Positions 33,475-43,676 of a stretch of 64,000 nt of DNA are shown here, in pieces; position 1 is the first letter of the stretch, and every line of letters begins with the position of its first letter. Location of the stretch: NCBI RefSeq assembly GCF_033115175.1, contig NC_084850.1, positions 16,089,218-16,153,217 on the forward strand. The letters are read 5' to 3'. Below the pieces are notes generated by a model, which searched no databases, was not told the origin of the DNA, and saw only the letters and a program-made list of their open reading frames with translations. Made by a program: the position numbers and the translations under genes. The stretch comes from Lepus europaeus (taxonomy: Eukaryota; Chordata; Mammalia; Lagomorpha; Leporidae).

Positions 33475-33610
33475 CCATGAAATCATTTGCTGGGTGACTT
33501 CAACAGATTATTTAATCTGTCTGGCCTCAGTCTCTACATCTGTCAGATATTTATTTCCTGTCTTCAACACAATGCTGTTGTGAAAAGCAGTTGATCCCAG
33601 AGCTAAGAAA
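33475..33610 (+). mobile_element. MIR, sense
   Basis: CATTTGCTGGGTGACTTCAAC, ATCTGTCTGGCCTCAGTCTC, TACATCTGTCAGAT and AATGCTGTTGTGAAAAGC follow MIR sense order. Confidence 0.6.
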
Positions 33611-34049
33611 GCTCTCTGAGAGTCTTGAGGGGGAGGTAAGAGTGGTAGTAGTCTTGTGGTCTGTCTTAATACTTCCAGCCTGACTCAGAGTCTCCTTGCC
33701 TTTAATTCTGTCTGTAGCATCCTGCCCAGAGGCTGAACCATCCCTGCAAGGCCCCATATAAGATGTTTTTAGAGAACAGATATCACAGGGAGCACAAATC
33801 CTGCATAATCCTCTTGGAAATATGCATGGGACAATAATGAGGACCAAAATACCATGACATCCCAGGATGCTCATTGATTTAGCCAAGAGATAGTTCTGAG
33901 GGAGAGGATATTAGACAAAGCAAGCCTTCATCCTTGTAGAGTCACTACACCCTTGCTGTCCTGCTCAGCAAGCACTGGGCACCAAAGATGATCTTGTGAT
34001 TGTCACTCTTTCCTAAACATGCTTGCTCTAACCCACCCCTGCCATCTAG
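33611..34049. other. Unique-looking DNA
   Basis: No supportable feature. A minus-strand frame at 33551-33886 has no recognisable domain. Confidence 0.35.
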
Positions 34050-34313
34050 CTGATGTAGCCAAAACCCTAGAAGTCATCCCTGACTCCTTCCACTGTGCCC
34101 CCACTTCTCAATAGGCACCTAATTCTGTTGATTCTATTTTTTTATATTCTTATAAAATCTATGCTCTTCTCTCCATCTTCATTCCATCTCCCTATTTCTG
34201 GCCATAGTGGCTCTCACCTGGTTCTGTTATAGCTAGCCATTTGGTCCCCTGCTTCTATTCCTATCTCCACCAATCAAGATCCACAACATTATCAGTAAGA
34301 TATTGTAAAAATT
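34050..34313 (+). mobile_element. L2 LINE, first half of a split copy
   Basis: GAAGTCATCCCTGACTCCTTCC, CCTAATTCTGTTGATTCTAT, CATAGTGGCTCTCACCTGG and TTGGTCCCCTGCTTCTATT follow the L2 ORF2-end/3' region in order. The element continues at 35540 after three later insertions. Confidence 0.75.
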
Positions 34314-34632
34314 AGGAGTCAGTAATATGGCATGGCAGGTTAAGCTGCTGCCTGCAATGCCTGCATCCATATGGGCCCTGGTTTGAGTCCTGACTGCTCA
34401 ACTTCCAATACAGCTCCCTGCTAATGGCCAAGGAAAGCAGTAGAAGATGGCCCAAGTATTTGGGCTCCTGTATCTACATGGGAGTTCTGGAAGAAGCTCC
34501 CAATTCCTGGCTTTGGCCTGGTCATCTCTGGCTGTTGCAGCCGTTTGAGGAATGAATCAGCAGATGGAAGATCTCTGTATCTCCCTCTCTCTGTATAACT
34601 CTGCTTTTCAAGTAAATAAATAAATCTTTTTA
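34314..34632 (+). mobile_element. CSINE, sense, in L2
   Basis: AGGAGTCAGTAATATGGCATGG head, CCTGGTTTGAGTCCTGACTGC box, short CT stretch and AAGTAAATAAATAAATC tail. Older than its right-hand neighbour by divergence. Confidence 0.9.
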
Positions 34633-34645
34633 AAATTATATTTTA

Positions 34646-34897
34646 GAGGCCAGTGATGTGGCAGGTAAAGCCACTGCCTGCAGTGCCAGCATCCCATATG
34701 GGCACCAGTTTGAGTCTCGGCTGTTCCATATTTGATCCAGCTCTTTGCTGTGGCCTGGGAAAGCAGCAGAAGATAGCCCAAGTGCTTGGGCCCCTGCACC
34801 CATATGGGAGACACGGAAGAAGCTCCTGGCTCCTGGCTTCAGATCAGCACACTCCAGCCATTGCAACCATTTGGGGAGTGAACCAGCAGATGGAAAA

Positions 34898-34937
<40 letters not shown>

Positions 34938-34990
34938 ACTCTCTCTCTCTCTGCCTCTCTGTAACTCTGCCTTTCAAATAAATAAATAAT
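34646..34990 (+). mobile_element. CSINE, sense, abutting an antisense L1
   Basis: GAGGCCAGTGATGTGGCAGG head, GGGCACCAGTTTGAGTCTCGG box, long CT run (34903-34955) and CAAATAAATAAATAATC tail that passes directly into the poly(T) of the next L1. Confidence 0.92.
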
Positions 34991-35533
34991 CTTTATTTTT
35001 TTAACTTTTATTTAATGAATATAAATTTCCAGTGTACAGCTTATGGATTACAATGGCTTCCCCCCCACATAGCTTCCCTCCCACCCACAACCCTCCCCTC
35101 TCCCGCTCCCTCTCCCCTTCCATTCACATCAAGATTCATTTTCAATTCTCTTTATATATGCAGAATACCAGTTTAGTATATATTAAGTAAAGATTTCAAC
35201 AGTTTGCACCCACATAGAAACACAAAGTGTAAAATACTGTTTGAGTACTAGTTATAGCATTAAATCACAATGTACAGCACATTAAGGACAGAGATCCTAC
35301 ATGAGGAGTAAGTGCACAATGACTCCTGTTGTTGACTTAACAAATTGACACTCTTGTTTCTGGCATCAGTAATCACCCTAGGCTCTTGTCATGAGTTGCC
35401 AAGGCTATGGAAGCCTTTTGAGTTCACCAACTCTGATCTTATTTAGACAAGGTCATAGTCAAAGTGGAAGTTCTCTCCTCCCTTCAGAGAAAAGGCACCT
35501 CCTTCTTTGATGACCTATTCTTTCCACTGGGAT
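34991..35533 (-). mobile_element. L1 3' UTR, 5'-truncated, antisense
   Basis: Poly(T), ACTTTTATTTAATGAATATAAA, C-rich polypyrimidine tract, GCCAAGGCTATGGAAGCC and GAAGTTCTCTCCTCCCTTCAG. It ends at CCACTGGGA. TTAAAATTATATTTT occurs before the CSINE (about 34630-34644) and after this L1 (about 35534-35548), so the two elements lie between one pair of target copies. Confidence 0.9.
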
Positions 35534-35539
35534 TTAAAA

Positions 35540-35855
35540 TTATATTTTCAAAATTAAAATTTGAGCATGTCAATCTGTTGCTTCCCATTGCTGTTAGGAT
35601 AAAATCCCCGCTCTTTAACATGGTCCGTAAGGCCATGTATCATCTGTTACCTCTTTAGCATTATAATTTCATCTCATGCCATACTCGTCCCTAGTTTTCT
35701 ATATGCCCCAGAAACATTGGCTTTCTCTCAAAGCCTTTCCCAATTCAGAGCCTTGCTTCCACTTGAGAAGTTTCCCTCCCATCCCCTGCCCTTCACTAAA
35801 TTCCTTTACTTTTTTATCTCAATTTCTGTATCACATGTTCTTAGAAGCTTTATTT
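35540..35855 (+). mobile_element. L2 LINE, second half of a split copy
   Basis: GAGCATGTCAATCTGTTGCTTCCCATTGC, TTAGGATAAAATCCCCGCTC, AAGGCCATGTATCATCTG and CTTTCCCAATTCAGAGCC follow the L2 3' region directly after the point reached at 34313. Confidence 0.78.
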
Positions 35856-35872
35856 CTATAAATGCTTAAACT

Positions 35873-35890
35873 GAAATAATTCATATTCTC
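35873..35890 (+). repeat. Target-site duplication, left copy
   Basis: GAAATAATTCATATTCTC, identical to 41007-41024. It bounds the 5.1 kb composite element and touches the first base of the L1 5' UTR. Confidence 0.95.
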
Positions 35891-36814
35891 GGGGACAAGC
35901 AGCAAGCTGGCAGAATAGGAAGGGAGCACTTCATAGTTCGGCAAGACACAGGTTAATAAAAGTGGAAATACTTCAGGGTCAAGGAAGAGTAGGGGAAGAA
36001 ACAGCAGAGGAAACTCTTCCGGAACTAGTGATTCACAGTGGACCTGCGTGGAGAGCGTGGGAGCCCAAGTTCGGGACACCAGCAGCAGACTCAACACACC
36101 AGCACTGGAACGCGAGGTGAGCCGAACCTCCATAGCCCGAGACACCAGCGGGCAAGCGGAAAGAGGAGACTAGAGGGAACGAGGCTTGAAACTCCGTGGG
36201 GAAAAGTTCACCAGGCTAACTAGAAGAGAGAGAGGGAAAAAAAAAAGTGACCGATACGGACACGAGTTTCTCTCTCTCCACTCACCCCACAAAGGTGAGC
36301 AAGACAAAGAGCAGGCGCCATTTTGGACATACGTCATAAGCAGGGCGACCGCAGGTCTGCACCGGCCCTGAGCCTAGCAGAAACACCGGACTCTGGGGGG
36401 AGGGGTGAAATAACAGGAGATTAGCATCTAACTTGGCAACCCAGTGGGAGACTGCAGGAGAATTGGAGCCCACACTGAGGGCAGCACAGATTCCCTGTGT
36501 GGTCCTTGGGAAAGAGCTTCCGATCTCTGGCTCCTGTGGGTATATCATTAGCCTGCTAACTACCTCCAATTACGTTCAGCTGTGCGGAATTACTTCCCTT
36601 TTGAATCCAAAAAAAAAAAGAGAGAGAGATTTACCACGCCTAACCTGGGAGTGTCATCTTTGACACACCCTCAACCATGAGGAACCAAACACAGCTCTCA
36701 GTCCACACTCATCTCAAGCCTCTAAGGCTCCACTGAAAGCAGATAGTCCACTTAATATAGAGCCATCGTGTAACAAGAAAAAACACCACAGTGAAGAAAC
36801 CAAATATCTCCAAC
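35891..36814 (+). promoter_or_regulatory. L1 5' UTR (internal promoter region)
   Basis: GC-richer than its surroundings, about 920 bp from the intact 5' terminus to the ORF1 start. The position equivalent to the YY1 motif at the very start of human L1 reads AAGCTGG. A CCATTTT YY1-type core occurs at 36318-36324. An antisense ATG-started frame runs from 36133 leftwards out of the element to 35831. Promoter activity is inferred from family knowledge only. Confidence 0.7.
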
Positions 36815-37851
36815 ATGCCATACAACAAACGCAAAAACCAAGGTAACAAGAACAAGGAAGACACTATGATGCCATCAAATGAAAAAGACACCCCAATTCA
36901 AGGTTATGAAGATGATGAGATAGAAGAAATGCAAGAAGTGGATCTCAAAAAATTGATAAGAACATTAAGAAGTTCTCAAAAACAAATTCTTGAATTACAG
37001 AAATCCTTAATGGACGAGATAGAAAATCTCTCTCATGAAAATGAAATATTAAGGAGTAATCAAAATGAAATGAAACAACTAGTAGAACAAGAAACTGTGA
37101 TAGTGATGAGAAATCATAATGAAATGAAGAATAAAATAGATCAAATGACAAACACATTAGAGAGCCTTAAAAACAGAATGGGTGAAGCAGAAGAGAGAAT
37201 ATCAGACTTAGAAGACAGAGAACAGGAAAGGAAACAGGTAAACCAAAGAAAAGAAGAAGAAATTAGAAATCTAAAGAATATTGTCGGGAATCTACAGGAT
37301 ACTATTAAAAAACCCAACATTCGGGTTCTAGGAGTTCCTGAAGGCATGGAGAGGGAGAAAGGATTAGAAGGCATTTTCAGTGAGATACTAGCAGAAAATT
37401 TCCCAGGTTTGGAGAAGGACAGAGGCATCTTAGTACAGGAAGCTTATAGAACCCCTAATAAACATGACCAAAAGAGATCCTCACCACAACATGTTGTAAT
37501 CAAACTCACCACAGTGAAACATAAAGAAAAGATCCTAAAATGTGCAAGAGAGAAATGTCAGATTACTCTTAGAGGATCTCCAATTAGACTCACAGCAGAC
37601 TTCTCATCAGAAACCCTACAAGCTAGAAGGGAATGGCGAGACATAGCCAAGTACTAAGAGAGAAAAACTGCCAGCCCAGAATATTATATCCTGCAAAGCT
37701 CTCAATTGTGAATGAAGGTGAAATTAAGACTTTTCATAGCAAACAGAAACTGAAAGAATTTGTTGCCACTCATCCTGCCCTGCAAAAGATGCTTAAAGAT
37801 GTGTTACACACAGAAACACAGAAACATGGTCACCAATATGAAAGAAGGTAA
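36815..37851 (+). pseudogene. L1 ORF1p, one frameshift near 37640
   Basis: ORF1p is the trimeric RNA-binding chaperone of the L1 particle. The best start is the ATG at 36815 (context CCAACATGCC). The frame upstream is open but begins with no ATG. The N-terminal half is a long coiled coil (about residues 50-165, heptad-rich in Leu, Glu, Lys). It is followed by the RRM (KPNIRVLGVPEG) and the C-terminal domain (IRLTADFSSETLQARREW). The frame ends at a TAA at 37655-37657. A shift lets it continue as REKNCQPRILYPAKLS to a stop at about 37851. Total length near 345 residues is normal for the family. Apart from the single shift it is intact, which points to a moderately young copy. Confidence 0.9.
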
Positions 37852-37869
37852 AGGAAGGAAACCTCACAG

Positions 37870-40571
37870 CAAAAGATCACAGGAAGCTCAATTTCTCTTT
37901 GACATAGAATTAAACTCTGATGCTCTGTTAAAGCAATGTGTTAAAGTAATCTATTATGTTCTCTTGATGTCTGTTAAATTCTAATTGTTCAAAAACAACT
38001 GAATTTTTATTAAGAGCTATGGGTTATTTAAATATGTGCTTATTTTCAAAGATTTGAATAATCACCTTGTAACAACGATCAAATTTGGTCTATATTATTT
38101 CATGATTTTAAGGAATCTTATTTCAACCAGATATTTTGGATTTTGAGCCTTTTTGGCATTCTTCACAGGCATTCAAAAAATCAAAGTTTCAAACAACCTG
38201 GACTCTAAAATTATCAGTAAATCCTGGACTTTGGTTTTTCCAGTTTGGGCCCAACTGAAAAAAATCGAAGGACCTATGTCTCTCATCTTATAGAGACACC
38301 AACTAAGCAGCCTATTTGGATTTTATTAGAAGTACTGTCAAGATGTGACGTGGTACTAAATTTTAAGTTTATATAATGGAAAATGCTATTAATACAAATG
38401 TTTGAGAATTAAAAAGTCTAATGATCTTGTGTTACTAGACATGATAGTTATCTTAATGAGAAAGCCCCAGAGGCCTAAAGGGTTAAATACTCGTAAAATC
38501 CTACATGTGCTTTCAAAAATACTGTGAAGTAAGCAAGTGCCTCTTGTTGGTTGATGAGTTTATAATTGTAAACATGGCGACTTAAAGTCTTTTGTCATCC
38601 ACAGTTATATATGATTTGCTGCTCATAAAAATAAAGCATTGTTGGTTCTGTGTTTAGCTGTCCTCCTATAGGTTCCTATGGACTTTTTCCATCCACTTTT
38701 ATTGTATTCAGTATTTTGGGACAGCTCTGTAAACAGATGAAGCCAATAATGTATTAACAGTACCAACTGAGAGAAAGTATGGTTAACTGAGGTTACTAAA
38801 AACAAAAAGTAATTCAAATCAATTGGCAATCTACAAAAAGGGTTAAAGATTTTAAAAGCTATTATTAAAATTGCTATATTGGTCTATTATGCAATGCTAT
38901 ATATGTGTGTACATATTGTATGTCCACATGGGAAAATTTTATTAAGAGTTTTATTTTAAATGGCTTATAGATAAGATTGTCCATAAATTTAAGCTGCTAA
39001 CATCAATCAAAGATACATTTTAATTCGTGTGACCTGAATCTCTGCATCATATGTTTTATACTTGTTGGTAGAAAGAAACTAAAAACATTTTAGATGGTTG
39101 TGCTTAAGTTTACTGGTTAAACAAACTACACCATGTTAGATATTTAAGAGGTGTTTTCAAATACATGATTCTTAAAATTTATAGAAGGCGTTGGACCTTC
39201 TGGTAAATGTTTTCTTAAGTTGTTACCTAATGGTTGTAACGGTTTGCTAAGTATTCATGTAATATTGCTATTGTCAGCAAGCGATCTAGGACTTGCTCCC
39301 TCATTTCTCTATTCTAAGCCCAACTTGTTCTTTCATTTCTCTATTCTCTTCAAGGTAGGAAACTAATTCTATTATGAAGGAATCTGTAGGATGCACAATT
39401 TAATCTTTAGACCTTATAAAAGAGATGGCTAACATTTTTCTGTAATAGCATAGCCAAAATAAGAACTTAAATAATAATCTCATAGCTAGATTTACTTCGC
39501 CATCAGCGAAGTAAACAGTAAGTAGAGAAAACCTCCCTTTCAGACCAAAGGGAAAGAAAGTTTTAAAGTGAGAATATAATTTTCCTCATGGGCATTGTCT
39601 ACCTTAGAAAAACTACTACGGAACATGCCTGTGACTATAGACTTGTAGTTCAGGCCACCGAAGATTAGAGATGGGACTTGGGCACTCCCTTGACTTGCAT
39701 CCTCTGGTCTGCTTTAACACAAACCAGGTTGAAAAGAAAGCTAGGCATCAGAAGCAATGGGTGGCAGGCCTATTAATGGCTGATCTGTAGAGTGATCTGC
39801 CCTCAAGGAGACCCAACAGGCCAGTCCACTGCAGTGGCTTTCAAAATGGTAAGCCTGGGCTTCAGCAGAAGTCAACATGTGAAGAGCCCTGGCAGCTCTG
39901 CCAAGAGTTGGATCACTGGAAATGGACCTGGCCTGGAGTCGAAGGATGCCCAGGTCAGAGCCACAGCTCTTATTGGCTCTAAGCTGAAAAGCCCTTCACT
40001 CAGCCCAACTTCCAAAGTGACCACTGCAGCTGAGGGCATGGTCAAGTAGGGTCAGCAACTTTGCAGGCAGAACTGTAAATTTCTTGTTAGAGATGCCACC
40101 TGCCTTTACCTGGCCAGCTCTCCTCCCAGGCCAGCCAAGTAATGAAAGTCAACAGAGTGCCTTCCCCTAGGAGGTTCACACCTCCCTTAGGATATACCCC
40201 ATGTGAAGAGATAGATAGGTCTGGGCCTCTTCACTTACAAGGCCTAAAGCCCACCAGATTATTACCAGGTCCCTTCTGTCAGGTTCTATTTGCCTCTCAA
40301 TCAGAAAAATTACTTGTAGCTTAGACAGCACCTTTCTTAGCTCCTCTAATAATGACTCTGTCCTTTGTTCTAGGCCCTGTCTAGTGCACTTGGGCCTCAT
40401 TCCTTTGTAATCATAACCTCTACTCTACCACCAATGGTTCTACTCCCAACCTGTGTGTACTGATGGTCCTCTTCCCCACTTAATGCTGTATAATTGTTCA
40501 GACCTGGTAAATGCCACTCTTAGGATCATTGGTTACTATCCTCACTCTGTCTTTTATGACATTGTCTAAAT
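37870..40571 (+). other. Non-ORF2 interior of the composite element
   Basis: Where L1 ORF2 (about 3.8 kb) should lie, there are about 2.7 kb with no endonuclease, FADD or Cys-rich motif in any frame. The first 1.7 kb is AT-rich and unrecognised. From about 39600 it is GC-richer. A frame near 39890-39931 contains CQELDHWK, similar in spacing to a retroviral nucleocapsid zinc knuckle whose outer two Cys and the Gly are lost. The remnant is too decayed to classify firmly. A perfect 10-bp stem with a 5-nt loop lies at 39491-39515. No protein product is expected. Confidence 0.7.
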
Positions 40572-41006
40572 ATGATCAGAGTCAGCAAACTTGGAAGGCT
40601 TCCATAGCCTAGGCAACTCATGACGACAGCCTAGGGTGGTTACTGGCGCCATAAACTAGAGTGTCAATTTGTTGGGTCAACAACAGGAGCCACTGTATAC
40701 TTGCTCCTCATGTGGGACCTCTGTCCTTAATGTGCTATGCATTTTGATTTAATGCTATAACTAGTACTCAAACGTATGTTTCACTTTGTGTTTCTATGTG
40801 GGTGCAAACTGTTGCAATCTTTATACTAAATTGATCTTCTATATATAGAGAGAATTGAAAATGAATCTTGATGTGAATGGAAGGGGAGAGGGAGCGGGAG
40901 AGGGGAGGGTTGCGGGTGGTAGGTAAGTTTTGGGAGGGGGGAAGCCATTGTAATCCATAAGCTGTACACTGGAAATTTATACTCATTAAATAAAAGTTAA
41001 AAAAAG
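40572..41006 (+). other. L1 3' UTR with polypurine tract and A-rich tail
   Basis: Matches the L1 3' UTR near 9.7-10.4 kb: CTTCCATAGCCTAGGCAACT, GCCATAAACTAGAGTGTCAA, CTTAATGTGCTATGC. It then passes through a G-run-rich polypurine block (40881-40941) to CCATAAGCTGTACACTGG, CATTAAATAAAAG and poly(A). The AATAAA at the end is the likely polyadenylation signal. Confidence 0.9.
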
Positions 41007-41013
41007 GAAATAA

Positions 41014-41024
<11 letters not shown>
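41007..41024 (+). repeat. Target-site duplication, right copy
   Basis: GAAATAATTCATATTCTC, identical to the left copy at 35873-35890. It runs straight into a (TC)n tract. Confidence 0.95.

Positions 41025-41061
<37 letters not shown>
41021..41061 (+). repeat. (TC)n microsatellite
   Basis: About 20 uninterrupted TC units, apparently grown from the CTC at the end of the target-site duplication, because the left copy has only TCTC. Confidence 0.95.
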
Positions 41062-41063
<2 letters not shown>

Positions 41064-41559
41064 TTCCATCTACTCCTGTTCCCTCTTCTCCCTTTCCATT
41101 TTTTCCTCCTTCTGCATACTATGTCTCTCCTTCTTAGAAATTCTCAAAGTAGAATGAAACAAATGCAATTATATGAATATATGCCACTCCCTCCCCACCT
41201 CAAGTCTCATGAAGATAGTGACTATTATTTTTCCCACTGCTGGGTCTATGGGCTTTGGTCAAGACCTATTATGAACTTAGTACAGTTAGTTTACTAAACT
41301 AGCTGACTTACAATTCTTTGGCTCACCATAGCCCTGAACCTGGAGGAAATTACCTTCAGTCCATTCTGGGCTACATCCTCTGCCTCAAACTTTCTGCTAT
41401 ATCTGTGTTGGACTTCAGGTCACCTCCATGTATCTCATCTATACTCTGACAACTGCCTTCTTATCAGTTTTCTGGGTACCATTTGAGTTTTTCCTCACAG
41501 CCTTTTTTGCTCACCTCTGGCTGTCCTAAAGAGCTACCCACTGTTTTCACTCAAGTTCC

Positions 41560-42255
41560 CCTTTTTATGTCACTGTCCTGCTTATGAATTGCTTTTTCTT
41601 CATTGGGAATGCCTTTTCCTGATATTTCAGCCTGTCCAAATTTTGCCTTACCTGGTACTCTTTGAATTTAGTCTTCTTGCATTCTCTCCTTCTCTTGACT
41701 GAAAAGGATCATCCTCATGTTCTGAATATTTAAAAATATTTATTTATTTGAAAGGAAAGTGAGAGACAGAGAGAGAGAATCTTCCATCCTCTAGGTCACT
41801 CCCCAGATGACTACAACAGGCAGGGCTGGGCCAGACCAATGCCGGGAGCCAGGAGCTCCAGCTGGGTCTCCCAGTGGGGTGGCAAGGGCCCAGTACTTGG
41901 ACCATCTTCCATTGCCTTCCCAGGCACTTAGCAAGCAGCTGGATTGGAAGTGGAGCAACCAAAACCTGAACTGACACTCTGCTATGGGATGCTGGTGTTG
42001 CAAGCAGTGACTTAACCCACTTAGCCACAATGTCAGTCCCTCCTATTCTGAATTCTACTGGCAGTTTATCAATACATCCTTCATGGTTCTGACTACTTTC
42101 TGCCCTGTATTTTAGTTGTGAGTCAGCATGTGATATCTATGAGTACCACTTATCAGGGCACTGGGAGCAAAATATTATCTTTATAGTCTCCGTGGTGCCT
42201 TGCTTGGTACCTGCCACATCACAGGGGCACAATGTGCATTTGTGGAATGAAGCCT
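41560..42255 (+). mobile_element. Probable L2 3' region, split by a CSINE
   Basis: GGGAATGCCTTTTCCTGATA and TTTTGCCTTACCTGGTACTC to the left. After the CSINE come AGTCTCCGTGGTGCCTTGCT and GCATTTGTGGAATGAAG, the L2 3' end order. Diverged. Confidence 0.5.
41730..42039 (-). mobile_element. CSINE, old subfamily, antisense
   Basis: AAAAATATTTATTTATTTGAAAG at the left, CTACAACAGGCAGGGCTGGGCCAG inside and TTAGCCACAATGTCAGTCCC at the right. Confidence 0.88.
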
Positions 42256-42315
42256 TTTTCCATAAATCCACCTTTGGCAGCTTCTTCTCCCACTCACACA
42301 CCTATACAGATATCC

Positions 42316-42756
42316 TGTATTAGTTTTCTAAGTATGCCATAATAAAGTACCACAAACTGAGTGGCTTCAATGGCAGAAATGTATTGTGTCAAAGCTCTGG
42401 AAGCTAAAAGTCCAATATCAAGGTGTCAGCAAGGCTGATTCCTTCTGAGGGCTATAAAGGAGGGATCTATTCCAGGCTTTTCTCCTTTGCTTGCAGTTGG
42501 TCATTTGCTGCTTATGTCTTTTCATGTTCTCTTGCCTTCCATGTGAGTCTATCTCTGTATCCAATTTTCCCCTTTTTATAAAGATGCCAGTCATACTGAA
42601 TCAAAGTCCACCATCTTAATGACGTTATCTTAACTAATAACATCTCCAAGGACCCTGTATCCAAATATGGTTACATTCTGAGTTACTGGAGGTCAGAATT
42701 TCAACACAGGAAATTTAGGAAGACTGGGAAGAGGGGATGCAATTCATCCCAGAATA
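42316..42756 (-). mobile_element. MLT1-type LTR, antisense
   Basis: TGTATTAGTTTTCTAAGTATGCC, AAAGTACCACAAACTGAGTGG, CAAGGTGTCAGCAAGGCTG and CAAATATGGTTACATTCTGAG are the reverse complement of an MLT1 LTR. Confidence 0.82.
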
Positions 42757-43676
42757 TATGCCAGATCAAGAAAAGGAAAATTTGCTCTTTATGACCCCAA
42801 CTCTAATTAAATCCAAATCCAGCCAAGTTCTTACTGTGTAGAAGATATTGGACAAGGGGCAATAGTATGGAAGAAATATAGATATCTTTCCCTTTGCAGA
42901 TTTAGAGGTGGATGGCACTGTCATAAGTAGCATGGTTCCTAACACGTAGGAAGCATCCTATAAATGTTTAAAGCATATAGTTCTGCTGTGGAAATCAAGG
43001 GTCCCATATTTCTGATTGCTGATTGTGCCACTTGTTGGCTGTGTAGGCTCTCAGATTCAATTTTCCACCTCGAGATTTCATGGCCCTTCCATTTCAAACA
43101 TTACCTGGTGAGTATTTAATGGTGGGAGAAATGACATCAGGACCCATATCAGCCAGGGATGTTTCAGTCCTGCCTCATCGGTACTCCAGCTAACACATTT
43201 CTGAACTGTGGCACCATGCTCCTTTATCTTGACTGCTGTAGTCCTGGAGAGGTGAGATTCATTGCAAATGGATCTCAGAAAACTCTCCAGGAAATGCACA
43301 CTCTGGATATTCTTGCAGTGCATGTATCAGGTTTCTTTTCTTTGTTAAAATTATTTTTATACATCTATTGTGGAAATTTTCAACAATAAACAAAACTAAA
43401 AAGAACAATACAAGAAAATGCACTGTACCCATGTCCCAGTTGCAACAGTCAGCAACTTAAGGGCATATTTGTTTCATGTATATTCTTATCCATTCCCTCC
43501 AGTCTCAAGCATCATATAATTTCATCTACAAATAATTTAGTATATATATATATATATATATATATAATCTGTAAATGATAAGGTAATTCAAATACCACAA
43601 TTGTATCATGTCTAAACGTTAAGAGTTCCTTAACTATTAAATATCCAATCTGTATTAGAAATTCTCTCGCAGTTTG
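42757..43676. other. Unique-looking DNA with a (TA)n run
   Basis: No gene that I can support. (TA)n at about 43541-43567. AGCATGGTTCCTAACACGTAGG near 42930 may be a MIR/L2 3' remnant. Confidence 0.4.

Larger units (their letters stand above)
35891..41006 (+). mobile_element. Composite non-autonomous L1 derivative: L1 5' UTR, ORF1, non-ORF2 interior, L1 3' UTR
   Basis: The element begins at the canonical L1 5' end (GGGGACAAGCAGCAAGCTGGCAGAATAGGA; compare the AAGATGGCCGAATAGGA-type start of other mammalian L1s). It continues through a 5' UTR and ORF1, then about 2.7 kb unrelated to ORF2, and ends with the same L1 3' UTR and A-rich tail seen at 10.1-10.4 kb. A perfect 18-bp duplication flanks both ends. 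This implies one insertion of one RNA that already had this structure, or an ordinary full-length L1 later rearranged inside. The structure recalls half-L1 (HAL1) elements, which keep ORF1 and lack ORF2, and composite elements such as SVA. Movement would need ORF2p supplied in trans. Confidence 0.85.

Noticed and set aside
36038-36569. Several 60-95 codon frames on both strands of the L1 5' UTR
   Set aside because: The region is GC-rich and free of stops by composition. None resembles a known L1-encoded protein. Only the outward antisense frame is kept, as a low-interest finding.
39792-40324. Open frames of 85 and 60 codons read as a real gene within the composite element
   Set aside because: Short and without intact catalytic or metal-binding residues. 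Better explained as decayed cargo of the mobile element.
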